A DNA stretch of 64,000 bases from Glandiceps talaboti. Lineage: Eukaryota; Hemichordata; Enteropneusta; Spengelidae. Below are positions 50,641 to 63,104 of this stretch, in pieces (the stretch's first letter is position 1; each line of letters opens with the position of its first letter). A model generated the notes under the pieces. The model did not search any database. It was not told the DNA's origin and saw only the letters and a list, made by a program, of their open reading frames with translations. The DNA lies in contig NC_135554.1 of assembly GCF_964340395.1 (NCBI RefSeq), positions 62,001 through 126,000 of the forward strand, given 5' to 3'. Position numbers and translations under genes: made by a program.

Positions 50641-50661
<21 letters not shown>
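50629..50661. repeat. (GA)n and G-run at LINE 3' end
   Basis: Repeat 'gatagagagagag' followed by poly-G, immediately after the LINE C-terminal codons. Confidence 0.9.
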
Positions 50662-50794
50662 AATATCACTTCGTTATTTTATGATGTCCGCTTTAGTATT
50701 CACATTCCACATGATTTAGATATATAGAAAGTTTGAGTTAAAGTCCACTTTAACTAAAAATTGATAAACTTAATAATTATTTATTAAGCAGGTA

Positions 50795-52290
50795 TTTAAG
50801 TAGTGGATAGGTAGGTAGACCGACAGGTAGGTAGGTGTAAGATAAATATGTAGGTAGGTTGGTATTTAAATTATAGGTAGGTGGGTGGGTTAGTAGGTAG
50901 GTAGGTAGGTAGGTAGGTAGGTAGGTAAGCTGGTATTTAAATTGTAGGTAGGTAGGTAGGTAGGTAGGTAAGCTGTATTTAAATTGTAGGTAGGTGGGTG
51001 GGTTAGTAGGTAGGTAGATAGGTAGGTAGGTAAGCTGGTATTTAAATTGTAGGTAGGTAGGTAGGTAGGTAGGTAGGTAGGTAGGAAAGTAGGTAGGTAG
51101 GTAGGTAGGTAGGAAAGTTGGTAGGTAGGTAGGTAGGTAGGTAGGTAGGTAGGTAGGCTGGTATTTAAATTGTAGGTAGGTAGGTAGGAAAGTAGGTAGG
51201 TAGGTAGGTAGGTAGGTAAGCTGGTATTTAAATTGTAGGTAGGTAGGTAGGTAGGTAGGTAGGTAGGTAGGTAGGTAGGCAGGTATTTAAATTGTAGGTA
51301 GGTAGGTAGGTAGGTAGGTAGGTAGGCAGGTATTTAAATTGTAGGTAGGTAGGTAGGTAGGTAGGCAGGTATTTAAATATTAGGTAGGTAGGGAGGTAGG
51401 TAGGCTGGTATTTAAATATTAGGTAGGTAGGTAGGTAGGTAGGTAGGCTGGTATTTAAATATTAGGTAGGTAGGTAGGCTGGTATTTAAATATTAGGTAG
51501 GTAGGTAGGTAGGTAGGTAGGTAGGTAGGCTGGTATTTAAATATTAGGTAGGTAGGTAGGTAAGTAGGCTGGTATTTAAATATTAGGTAGGGAGGTAGGT
51601 AGGTAGGTAGGTAGGTAGGCTGGTATTTAAATATTAGGTAGGTAGGTAGGTAGGTAGGTAGGTAGGTAGGTAGGCAGGTATTTAAATTGTAGGTAGGTAG
51701 GTAGGTAGGTAGGTAGGTAGGCAGGTATTTAAATTGTAGGTAGGTAGGTAGGTAGGTAGGCAGGTATTTAAATATTAGGTAGGTAGGGAGGTAGGTAGGC
51801 TGGTATTTAAATATTAGGTAGGTAGGTAGGTAGGTAGGCTGGTATTTAAATATTAGGTAGGTAGGTAGGCTGGTATTTAAATATTAGGTAGGTAGGTAGG
51901 TAGGTAGGTAGGTAGGTAGGCTGGTATTTAAATATTAGGTAGGTAGGTAGGTAAGTAGGCTGGTATTTAAATATTAGGTAGGTAGGTAGGTAGGTTGGTA
52001 TTTAAATATTAGGTAGGTAGGTAGGTAGGCTGGTATTTAAATATTAGGTGGGTAGGTGGGTAGGTAGGTAGGTAGGCTGGTATTTAAATATTAGGTAGGT
52101 AGGTGGGTAGGTAGGGAATTAGGTAGGCTGGTATTTAAATATTAGGTAGGTAGGTAGGTAGGCTGGTAATTAAATAATTGGTGGGTAGGCCGTTAGATAG
52201 ATATAAGATAGGTAGGCAGGCGGGTAGTAGGTAGTTAGGCATTGAGGGAAGTGGGTAGGTAGGTATAGTTAGTTAGGCTGGCAGGTAGGT
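50795..52290. repeat. (TAGG)n compound array with interspersed ATTTAAAT spacers
   Basis: Runs of GGTA/TAGG of 3-10 units are separated at irregular spacing by 'ctggtatttaaatattaggt' or 'ggtatttaaattgtagg'. An internal direct duplication of about 395 bp is visible: landmarks 'ggcaggtatttaaattg' at 51280 and 51327, and 'ggcaggtatttaaatatt' at 51366, recur at 51675, 51722 and 51761. Confidence 0.95.
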
Positions 52291-52384
52291 TTTCTCCCTT
52301 CAATGGTTTGTCTTGACATACCTTTTTGTTCTTATTTGGCATGTTTGCTGGGCTTTTCAATGACTCAAAAAATCTCGCGGTTTG

Positions 52385-52617
52385 GAGTGTTCCGCAGACA
52401 AGATTAAATTCCAGCCATGTGCTGTATTGCATTCACCCTCATGGTGTTGTTAGGCTTCACTCATGTGGGCTAATCTGTCTACTCCCATAAATACAAGCTT
52501 GGTCACTTCCAGGGCTCAAATTATCCAGGTACAAGGTACAAAATATGCATGATGCGAGTGAAAGTTGCGAGTAGCAAGTGGCGAAATACACCACTGGCGA
52601 GTGGTGAAAAGTTACGC
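52385..52617. repeat. Dispersed repeat, partner of 45.9-46.1 kb
   Basis: Inverted relative to 45900-46145, with matching landmarks ('acaagcttggtcacttccagg', 'ggtacaaggtacaaaatatg', 'gcgagtagcaagtggcgaaa'). The right part merges with the subrepeat block that forms the left arm of 52550-54366. Confidence 0.75.
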
Positions 52618-54366
52618 TTGAGAATGGTGACAATGTATCACTTGCGAGTAGTGAAAAGTGACGCTTGTGAGTGGTGACAATGTATCACTTGCTAGTATAA
52701 AACCGTGTCTAGCATTCTGTGGCTCTCACAGCTCTCATATCAACCCCAACAGGGACTTGGCCAGGAGATCGGTCCCGCTGGTTAAATAGTGCTGCTTTCC
52801 CGTAACTTTATCGATATAGCTAGTGACTACAGTGACTTCGAGCTTTGTCTTACTGTGGAATGATGCTACCTTGCACTGAAGGACTGCCCAAGCTTTCTGC
52901 TGTGAAATGGTGAGGTTCTCCATGGTACATTCATGTTGGAAAGAATGAGAGAAATGATCTTCCTCACCCTACAGTCAAACTTTTATACCATTTCTTTGTT
53001 ATCACCCGGAATAATAGCGTAGTTGTTTTATAAATTGGCATAATAACATTAAAAAAATGTCGCAGAGTTGACTATTGTCTGCCGGTAGCTTTTTAGAGGT
53101 TGGAGGCGTGAATGGCAATTCTTATATTGTTTCACTAACTTTCATGGAACCGAAACGGTAATTATTCCATAGACAGAAGACCCTTTTACTCTCTATGGTT
53201 ATTCAGACAAGAAGCTTGGATTTAAAAAAAAAAAAATTAAAAAAATGAATAATTATATCGACGCTGACAACACAGAACTTCGACTGAAATTCAACTGCGG
53301 TCGTACGTGATCAAATAGGTCATTTGAGTTCATTTGCGTTCCGACAAGTTTTACCCATGAGTTCGTGTAAGCATGGAAGTATAACCCCACAAGGTTTTTA
53401 AACAAATATTCGTGGTCTTGTAACAAACGGAGAGTTTATAGCAAACAATGGAATGATGACAACAGACTAACCGGCGATGTTGTTGAACGAAAAAACTTTA
53501 TGATTTGAAGTAACTTTATCGTAAGACCGCCAAACACTGGCCGTAGTTTATTAGTCAAAGCAGTGTATACAATGAATAAAACTTGGGAGATACGAGGGCC
53601 TTGGTGCGAATTGTCAATCGACTACTTGATCACGGTAAAACTTGAGTGGAGTTTGTGGAGTTGGGAAGACAACAATTTTGGACATCAAGAAATTAAAAGA
53701 CAATTAAGTTACATGTACGTGAATTCGCAACTAAGATGGCCATTAACACGACATGGCTAGAACTAGCTCTGGGTGTATGCTGGGTTTTTCGACATGTCTC
53801 CAGAGCTACGGTAGAACCATGGATGTATTAGTGAGATATATCCATGGATGTACAAAGCCCAACGGGTCTTGCTCCGGATGTTTATGTAGCGTTGATCGAC
53901 TCGAGTAGCGTTGAGCTATCGAGTAGCATCGTAAATTCATTCAGTGTTCTTGGTCGAACGCGACTACTAATACTTTCCTCATCCATAGGAATTTCATTTT
54001 TTATTCATCTAAAAAGCATGTCCCCCAAGACGTTTGGATAATGGACAGTTTACACACAGTGGCTTCGGGAAGTACAACGGTAAGTACAACGTTACTATTG
54101 GTACTATCGTACTTACCAAAGCCACCATGCTGCTACCTAGCTAGCGAGGCCAATCACGAGGCTCCAATCACTGGTAACACTGTCGATGTCATGCCATCAC
54201 GATCATCAAACATCAAACCTTTAACCATTAGCCACTCGCAAGTCATACATTGTCACCACTCGCAAGCGTCACTTTTCACTACTCGCAAGTGATACATTTC
54301 ACCACTCGCAAGCATCACTTTTCACCACTCGCAAGTAGCACATTTCGCCACTTGCTACTCGCAAGG
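52550..54366. mobile_element. Putative element with long subrepeat inverted arms
   Basis: The left arm (about 52550-52692) and right arm (about 54226-54366) are inverted copies built from a roughly 26-bp subunit with 'acttgcgagtggtgaaaagt', including a perfect 21-bp match around GCGAGTAGCAAGTGGCGAAAT. Such subterminal repeat arms suggest a DNA transposon. Exact termini and a TSD could not be fixed, and the 1.5-kb middle shows no transposase frame. Confidence 0.55.
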
Positions 54367-56358
54367 TACGCCAGTGCAGGTAGATTTCAAAATTGAGGTG
54401 CACACTGTACATATCAATTGTCACTGGAAAAACTGTACAAATCTCCTCAGAATAACAAAAAGCACACAGAGTGGTTGTTTTTGATGATTAAGTTTGAATT
54501 TTGAAGTAAGAGAAGGATTTAATCAACATTAATTGATATATTTACTCATAGACCCTCCACCAACACTGCAACAGGATACACATCAAAGGATCTCTAAATG
54601 TTTATTGTATGATGTTTGTTTGCATACATTAAGCTACATAAGCATTTCCTGTCCATTTCTGAGTTGTTTACAGTCACTGTGACTCAATGATAGTTGCTAG
54701 CTATCCGACATGTTTTTCACTAAATTTTCTGACCATTTCGAAGTTTATAACTGGTTGAAGACCCAACAAGATATATAGTATTTTAGGTAATCATACATAG
54801 TCTTGTCGTGTATTTTGTTGTTCTCTGGTGTGAAAAGAAGAATAGATCACGTAAGCTGTCCATTGTTTGCGATTGTTGCAGTATGCTTTGAGTACAGTGT
54901 TTCGTTCATTAGGGTTGTTACTGGATTTCTCTGTCAGAAATGATTCTTGAAGTTTTGAGTCTATTTATTGATGCTTTTTATCACATGTTAATATTTTAGG
55001 CTGCCTTCATTGATCAGGATTAGGCGTGTTATCGTAACTACATCAAAATAAAATGTAAACATCCAATGCGTGGTTGCCATTTTACCTCTGTTGTCGTGGT
55101 TGATATATTCACGATACATTTCGTCAAAAACATGTCTCCGAAACGATTTCAAAACGAGTACTAGACTTCAAATTTCTGGTTGCTAGCCAATTGAATTTGA
55201 AACTTTACATCATTCTCAGATGAACCATGACCGAACTAACTGAGAAAATGAGAAGTACTCCAACTTTGACTTGAGAGATTGTATTTACGCAGATTACCTT
55301 TCAAGTTGTGGCTCAATTTTAATATTTGAATGAATTGTAACCCATTATGTCTTCTTTGATTTGAAAAGTGCAAATCTGTTATGTTCTTGAGCGTAGTACA
55401 TGTGCCGGTGTTATGCAGGGCTATTAAAATGGCATAAAAATACATGGCATTGTAGAAATGTACAAAATTTATAGACATACCAGTTCGATCGACGATGTGT
55501 TTCACAAAATTGTACATCATTCTTCAAATTCTAGAGGCATGCATAGATTTCAAAATGTCTCGCGCAATAGTCGCGGAAAAAATGGCAGAATTATAGATTT
55601 GTATCTAAACTTCCAGCCTTTCTCATGCTTGTTGCATGTGTCGGCCACTGTTGGCATGTCTTCGTATAAGGAAATTACATATTTTCATCATAATTGTACG
55701 TTATCATTTACATGATTTTGTATGGTTTCATGCCCACTCTTGTTCAATTATCAAGTCCTTCCTTGTGTATACAGAGCTGACAAAAATCAAAATTGTCGTC
55801 AAAGACATGGGAAGATGCCATACCATGATGTGTTGTGGTCATCAACATAAATAAGCATAACCGCGTATAATCTCTTCTCATCTTTTTCGAGATTTTACAT
55901 GTGATTTATGTAGCATCATGAGGTTTTTACACTCTTGAAGGAAGTCTTCATTACTGCTATAGTAACAGGATTAATTAAACTTAATGTATGCAAACAGAGT
56001 TCGTTTCAGTGGAAATGATGTAGTTGCATACCCCGTTGGTGGAGGGTCTATGATTTACTTATTGGAAATGCAGAAGTAAATGAATGCATGGAACCTTGTT
56101 ATCTTTGAAGTTTGAGACTTGAGACTGCTTGTCAAATATGAGGCATTCAAATTGGCAATTTTTGATAGGATCATAAGTATGGCATGTGCAAATGTCGTGT
56201 TGCCACATTTCACCCTTTGATAGTTGTGGAAATATGCACTATGTTCACAACAACATTGTTGTCAGTGTTAATGACACATATTTCAGCAGTTAGTACCTCA
56301 ATTCAGCTTAATTCATTGTGTACTCTTCATTGACAAAGTGTCTTATGGCATTGCTTTT
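54367..56358. other. Unassigned sequence
   Basis: No supported gene or repeat. The phrase 'ccctccaccaacactgcaac' near 54550 reappears inverted at about 56037 ('ccgttggtggagggtctatga'), so a long, diverged inverted-end element of about 1.5 kb (54543-56052) is possible, with 'tcatagaccctccaccaac' at the left and its inverse at the right. Confidence 0.45.
54541..56055. mobile_element. Possible 1.5-kb TIR element
   Basis: The left end TCATAGACCCTCCACCAAC and the right end GTTGGTGGAGGGTCTATGA are exact inverted copies over 19 bases. Whether these are element ends or a chance inverted pair depends on flanking duplications, which I could not establish. Short open frames inside (55236-55854) have no recognised motif. 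Confidence 0.55.
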
Positions 56359-56402
56359 TAGCACAATTGAACTGATAAGGTTCAGTAGTGCTATAGGCAT
56401 TG

Positions 56403-56455
<53 letters not shown>

Positions 56456-57720
56456 CAACTTAAAGTCAAAAACTGCTGGACCAATTACTTTGATATTTGG
56501 TGGCCATGTTACTTTGGGTGTCTCGTTAAGAAATTGTTCAAATGAAAATGATTGCATCAGAAATGTGCGTTTTAGGTCAAAAAATGTCATTTTTGGTCAA
56601 AAAACTTAAGCTCTAAAACCACTGAGCAGATTTGCCTGAAATTTGGTGGGAACAGTCTTAGGGTAGAGTAAATTAATATTTGTTCATGACATGATGATGC
56701 CATCAGTAATATGCAAATAAGGGCTAAAAATGTGTCTTTTTGGTCAAAAATCTTTAATTCCAAAACTAGGGAGCAGATTTGGCTGAAATTTAACGAGGAT
56801 GTATGTGGGGGTGCACAGATGAAGCAATATTAAACATATAAGGATCTCATCAGTAATATGCAAATTAGGTGTAAAATGTGAATTTTGGTCAAAAATTAAA
56901 TCTCAAAAATATTATTCTATTGTTAGTGCAGTATAAATGATATGAACTTACTCCCAATGACATTGAATTTAAAACCTTTTAATTCTGCATTTTGGTCCTG
57001 CTGAAAGATCCATCATCAAGAATAGATAAAAGAAGTTGAGTACTGCTGGCCAGGCTGAACAAAAGATTGAATCCTAGCATTACTTATTGCAATAATTTAA
57101 TATATAATAGGACAAATTTAACTGAAAAATATTGTGTGTACATTGTGTGCAGGTAAATTCCAAAGTCAAGGTGCACACATGTTAAAAATATTTCTATTTC
57201 GACCCCTTGACTGTCTAAGCTTTGTAAATGCAATCTCATCAAGTGAAGGGCTCAAATTTACTACCAGACCAGAAAAGATAGGGTGCCAATCATGTGTAAC
57301 AATTCTTTTTACAGTTCATACAGTATGTTTTTTTAATGAAATAACACAAGCAAAATATAGGTACTGGTAGCACACACACAAATAGGCAGTTGGCAATTTT
57401 AGTCCAAACTTGTATCTCGAAAACTGCTAGGTGAATTTAGCTGAAATGGAATGTTTCTGGAGGAGTTATTCTACAGATATTGTCCAACATATTTTGACAC
57501 AGTCAACAGTCAACCAAAACAGAGATGGGCAGGCAAGTGAATAAACATTCAAAAATTGAATGCAAATATGCCTGGCAATAAGACCATACCCATAGTAGCA
57601 CCTTATTAATGTTGTGTAATGCATTGATAACAACAAGGATTAATTGACAAATGAATAAACATTCAGAAATATATACAAATAAGCCTAGCAACAACACCAT
57701 GTCCATAGCAAATACATAAC
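56358..57720. mobile_element. HINE-like family 2 element, copy 6
   Basis: Head TTAGCACAATTGAACTGATAAGG with GTTCAGTAGTGCT arm, (GT)n (56404-56451), core units, an interruption of about 450 bp (56925-57375) of unknown sequence, then 'cctagcaacaacaccatgtcc' units. The right end is replaced by a family-1 tail. Confidence 0.7.
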
Positions 57721-57844
57721 AAGCACACACAACATATCTAAGTCTGTTTGTTTTAGGTTCACAAATGTTGTTGCGTGATCAGAGTAGTGATAATTCCTTA
57801 AAACCCAATTATAGCAGGGACTATGTCATTCTCAATGACTTGTT
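57721..57844. mobile_element. HINE-like family 1, right tail only
   Basis: 'aagcacacacaacatatc' through 'ttgcgtgatcagagtag' to GCAGGGACT and 'tctcaatgacttgttt', with no head or core. It is joined to a family-2 'catagca' unit, so it looks like a template-switch or deletion product. Confidence 0.75.
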
Positions 57845-58439
57845 TAGGTTTGATATGGCAGTCTGTCAGAAAAGTATTTGGATGAACCAATATAACATTG
57901 CATATAAGTAAGGAAAAGCTCATCACAGTCTGTCCAGGTGAATTTGAAGTGTCAAGTGATGGTTCTATTGACTAATGACTTGTGATCTTCCATTTTGTCA
58001 AAATATAAGACCCACTGGTACTTCCTGCTACAGTCTCCAGACTAAATATTACTGAATGCATTATACCTATTCGCAGCTGACCCAGACAGGCTGCATAAAT
58101 TATGATAAGCACTGTAGGCTGCCCTAATATATTAGATGGGCAGGAGCTCATAGACATAATTAATCAATATTTCCCAACTTAATTACTGACGACATGTACA
58201 ACTGAACAAAACTATAAATTAATTATCTAAAGGAAACTTTTAACATTTTGATTAGGTTGCAGTATTGCTCAGGAGTGTTTTGGTTAGATTCAAGCTGTTC
58301 CTTAGAATACAAACATATACTGAAATAACTTTTTGAATTTACAGTTTACTGTAGGAGTCTACTTGCTATGATTAAACACTTTCAGGAGAACTATAGGCAT
58401 TATATTGGCAAATATTATATTTTTTAATCTATTATAAAT
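57845..58439. other. Unassigned sequence
   Basis: No recognised feature before the 58-bp satellite. Confidence 0.45.
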
Positions 58440-61348
58440 CGTATATAAGTATATAGGTAAGGGTGAACACTCCACCTATTGTACCATTAATACATATTAT
58501 ATACAAGTATATAGGTAAGGGTGAACACTCCACCTATTGTACCATTAATACATATTATATACAAGTATATACATTGTAGGTAAGGGTGAATACTCCACCT
58601 GTTGTACCATTAATACATATTATATACAAGTATTTAGGTAAGGGTGAACACTCCACCTATTGTACCATTAATACATATTATATACAAGTATATAGGTAAG
58701 GGTGAACACTCCACCTATTGTACCATTAATACATATTATATACAAGTATATACATTGTAGGTAAGGGTGAATACTCCACCTGTTGTACCATTAATACATA
58801 TTATATACAAGTATTTAGGTAAGGGTGAACACTCCACCAATTGTACCATTAATACATATTATATACAAGTATATAGGTAAGGGTGAACACTCCACCAATT
58901 GTACCATTAATACATATTATATACAAGTATATAGGTAAGGGTGAACACTCCACCAATTTGTACCATCAATACATATTATATACAAGTATTTAGGTAAGGG
59001 TGAACACTCCTCCTATTGTACCATTAATACATATTATATACAAGTATTTAGATAAGGGTGAATACTACACTTGTTGTACCATTAATACATATTATATACA
59101 AGTATTTAGGTAAGGGTGAACACTACACCTATTGTACCATTAATACATATTATATACAAGTATTTAGGTAAGGGTGAATACTCCAACTATTGTACCATTA
59201 ATACATATTATATACAAGTATTTAGATAAGGGTGAATACTACACTTGTTGTACCATTAATACATATTATATACAAGTATTTAGGTAAGGGTGAATACTAC
59301 ACCTATTGTACCATTAATACATATTATATACAAGTATTTAGGTAAGGGTGAATACTCCACCTATTGTACCATTAATACATATTATATACAAGTATTTAGG
59401 TAAGGGTGAACACTCCACCAATTTGTACCATTAATACTTATTATATACAAGTATTTAGGTAAGGGTGAACACTACACTTGTTGTACCATTAATACATATT
59501 ATATACAAGTATTTAGGTAAGGGTGAACACTACACTTGTTGTACCATTAATACATATTATATACAAGTATTTAGATAAGGGTGAATACTACACTTGTTGT
59601 ACCATTAATACATATTATATACAAGTATTTAGGTAAGGGTGAACACTCCACCTGTTGTACCATTAATACATATTATATACAAGTATTTAGGTAAGGGTGA
59701 ACACTACACCTGTTGTACCATTAATACATATTATATACAAGTATATAGGTAAGGGTGAATACTCCACCAATTGTACCATTAATACATATTATATACAAGT
59801 ATTTAGGTAAGGGTGAACACTCCACCAATTTGTACCATTAATACATATTATATACAAGTATTTAGGTAAGGGTGAACACTACACTTGTTGTACCATTAAT
59901 ACATATTATATACAAGTATTTAGGTAAGGGTGAACACTACACTTGTTGTACCATTAATACATATTATATACAAGTATTTAGATAAGGGTGAATACTACAC
60001 TTGTTGTACCATTAATACATATTATATACAAGTATTTAGGTAAGGGTGAACACTCCACCTGTTGTACCATTAATACATATTATATACAAGTATTTAGGTA
60101 AGGGTGAACACTACACCTGTTGTACCATTAATACATATTATATACAAGTATATAGGTAAGGGTGAATACTCCACCAATTGTACCATTAATACATATTATA
60201 TACAAGTATTTAGGTAAGGGTGAACACTCCACCAATTTGTACCATTAATACATATTATATACAAGTATTTAGATAAGGGTGAACACTCCACCAATTGTAC
60301 CATTAATACATATTATATACAAGTATTTAGGTAAGGGTGAACACTACACCTATTGTACCATTAATACATATTATATACAAGTATTTAGGTAAGGGTGAAC
60401 ACTCCACCAATTGTACCATTAATACATATTATATACAAGTATTTAGGTAAGGGTGAACACTCCACCTATTGTACCATTAATACATATTATATACAAGTAT
60501 TTAGGTAAGGGTGAACACTCCACCTATTGTACCATTAATACATATTATATACAAGTATTTAGGTAAGGATGAACACTCCACCTATTGTACCATTAATACA
60601 TATTATATACAAGTATTTAGGTAAGGGTGAACACTCCACCTATTGTACCATTAATACATATTATATATACAAGTATTTAGGTAAGGGTGAATACTCCACC
60701 TCTTGTACCATTAATACATATTATATACAAGTATTTAGATAAGGGTGAATACTACACCTATTGTACCATTAATACATATTATATACAAGTATTTAGATAA
60801 GGGTGAGTACTACACCTATTGTACCATTAATTCATATTATATACAAGTATTTAGATAAGGGTGAATACTACACCTATTGTACCATTAATACATATCATAT
60901 ACAAGTATTTAGATAAGGGTGAATACTCCACCTCTTGTACCATTAATACATATTATATACAAGTATTTAGATAAGGGTGAATACTACACCTATTGTACCA
61001 TTAATACATATTATATACAAGTATTTAGATAAGGGTGAATACTACACCTATTGTACCATTAATACATATTATATACAAGTATTTAGATAAGGGTGAATAC
61101 TCCACCTCTTGTACCATTAATACATATTATATACAAGTATTTAGATAAGGGTGAACACTCCACCTATTGTACCATTAATACATATTATATACAAGTATTT
61201 AGGTAAGGGTGAACACTCCACCTATTGTACCATTAATACATATTATATACAAGTATTTAGGTAAGGGTGAACACTCCACCTATTGTACCATTAATACATA
61301 TTATATACAAGTATATAGGTAATGGTGAATACTCCACCTATTGTACCA
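58440..61348. repeat. 58-bp satellite array, about 50 monomers, with higher-order structure
   Basis: The monomer is 'aggtaagggtgaacactcca' plus 'cctattgtaccattaataca' plus 'tattatatacaagtattt'. Variants in 'cacctattg', 'cacctgttg', 'cacttgttg', 'caccaattg' and 'caccaatttg' are arranged in blocks. The rare 59-bp variant 'caccaatttg' recurs at 58951, 59416, 59823 and 60230. The two 407-bp intervals 59416-59822 and 59823-60229 hold the same seven variants in the same order. A three-monomer block repeats near 58499 and 58679. The last monomer is broken by a TTAA element. Confidence 0.96.
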
Positions 61349-61352
61349 TTAA

Positions 61353-62092
61353 AGGGCCACTGCAATTCTATTTCTTTCTTTACAATACATGTAATATGTT
61401 CATACTGCCCCCTAATGAAAGGAATGTATGATTAAATGTTGATTTACTGCAAGTTGTCACCTCTTCACTTGAAAAATCTGACGAACATTCGCCGCCCCGT
61501 TCGAAAGATACAATTTCTAGAACTTGTTGTGACCGAGCCTCCATAGCAATGCATGTTAGGAAGGTGAAGTTCAAGGTTATGTGTTCCTACTATGATGACA
61601 TAACAGGAATGCTTTCATATGCAAATATAAATTCTCGCTCAGCAGAGGGTGTCATGGATGTGGAAGCAGCATAATTTCTAACTAGATTTTCACTATTCGT
61701 GGTCACTTTTTTCTCCTCAGTGCTATAGAAATGGTTGTGGTTGTCGGTGGCCAAATGGTTAAACCACTTGCCTCTTACCACTGCGGTCGGGGTTCGAACC
61801 CCATTCAGGGTTCGATTAAAATTTACCACGCTGTAAGTAAGAAGAGTGTCGTTCAGTTTGACTACCGAACAACGCAGGTTTTCCCTGGGTTCTCCGGTTT
61901 CCTCCCGCATTAACACTGAACCCATGAGGGATGGCCCTCACTGGACTTCTTGGACAAGTGTTTAAAGGTGCCTGTAAATGGGCTTTATGCCCGTTGGTTT
62001 GCCTGAACAAATAAATAAATTAAAAAAAATGTGTTAAGTGGCTATTTTTTATTGGTTTGATGAAAAGTGAAAAATAGAATTGCAGTGGCCAT
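61353..62092. mobile_element. 740-bp TTAA-flanked element inserted in the satellite
   Basis: The ends AGGGCCACTGCAATTCTATT and (minus strand) ATGGCCACTGCAATTCTATT match at 19 of 20. TTAA flanks both sides (61349-61352, 62093-62096). Every satellite monomer contains 'accattaatac', so the intact neighbours are the empty site; after the element the monomer resumes as 'aacatattataagtatttagg'. Compatible with Kolobok or piggyBac. It carries a SINE inside. Confidence 0.88.
61738..62030 (+). mobile_element. tRNA-derived SINE
   Basis: The A-box-like TGGCCAAATGG (about 61748) and B-box GGTTCGAACCC (about 61793) are spaced as in a tRNA-like RNA polymerase III promoter. A body with 'ttctccggtttcctcccgc', a phrase shared by several animal SINEs, follows, then an A-rich (AAAT)n tail at 62008-62030. 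It lacks a proper acceptor stem, so it is not a functional tRNA gene. It lies inside the TTAA element. Confidence 0.7.
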
Positions 62093-62439
62093 TTAAAACA
62101 TATTATAAGTATTTAGGTACATACACCAGATACACATTATCTCCAATGAGTTGACACTATTCTGTATGTTGTCAAATAATGATGTCATGAATTTTGTCAT
62201 TGTCATTTTTTGATAGCCCCAGAAAGTCAAAGGATCGTTCTATGATATACTTTGTGTGTCTACAGTTCATGCTTGGTGCTGCCATATTTGTTTTGATCTT
62301 GCATACTATGTATATAATTGCTACCATACTCCGGTCATCATATCGGCAACATAACATAGCCATGCATTGCAATATTGTAAGAGTAGGTCTGTTAGTATCA
62401 TAACATTGTAACATGTACCAAGGCATCACTGCACTGTAC

Positions 62440-62905
62440 CCCTAGAAATTATTACGCAATTTGGAAGTTCGACGTTTTTACGGACCACTGATGACATATA
62501 CATAGTGCAGTTGAATTTCTGGGTTGTAGAAGTATGACATTTATATTGTCGATAATTGAAATTTGTTTTAAATGTTTTAAAAGAATAACTACATTTTAAT
62601 GTTTGTTAGTACAGTAATATTCCTAAATCATTGAGTTGAATTGAGAAATCGGGACTTGCAGCAACACGGAGCACCATATATAAACATTTGCGATGCAAGT
62701 GATGAACATATTCAGTTATTCAGAGCCCATAATTTTGTATCTAAAATGATGTTTTTCTTTGGAAAAAATCTGCTTTAAGTGGCTTTTAAATATATTGAGA
62801 TGAAACCATATAATAATGGGAGACATACTTTATTTTTTGTTTGTTTTACCGGATATGTCTGAATTTGATTGATGAATCCTGTGACTCAAATATTACATGA
62901 TCAAT
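62440..62905. repeat. Diverged relic of the 44.2-kb Harbinger-like element interior
   Basis: The order of landmarks ('gttgaatttc.gggttg', 'cagtaa.attcctaaat', 'gttgaattgagaaatcg', 'gcaagtgatgaac', 'tattcagttattc', 'gatgaatcctg.gactc') is the same as at 44751-45130. The termini with 'gacatcgaaatc' are not present, so this is an internal relic. Confidence 0.65.
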
Positions 62906-63104
62906 GCTACACTGTACAAAAAGTGAGATTTAACAGGGTGGGTAAACCATGTGGTAAACATGGTTAAAGTACCATCTTAGTCCATGTTTGTCCTCGTGTG
63001 ACCATGTTCACACATCTTGTTTACCAACACCTTTGACCAGCAGACTCAGTAGCACTTTTCATACTAAATTACGTAGCCAGTGAAATATCTTCACACATCA
63101 CAAT

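Noticed and set aside
50795-52290. Interstitial telomere (TTAGGG-type) array
   Set aside because: The unit is the tetramer TAGG with ATTTAAAT spacers, not the hexamer TTAGGG.
58440-61348. CRISPR-like regular spacing
   Set aside because: The unit is contiguous with no unique spacers; this is a eukaryotic satellite.
61738-61810. A functional tRNA gene
   Set aside because: A and B boxes are present but acceptor and anticodon stems do not form properly, and the unit continues into a SINE body and A-rich tail.
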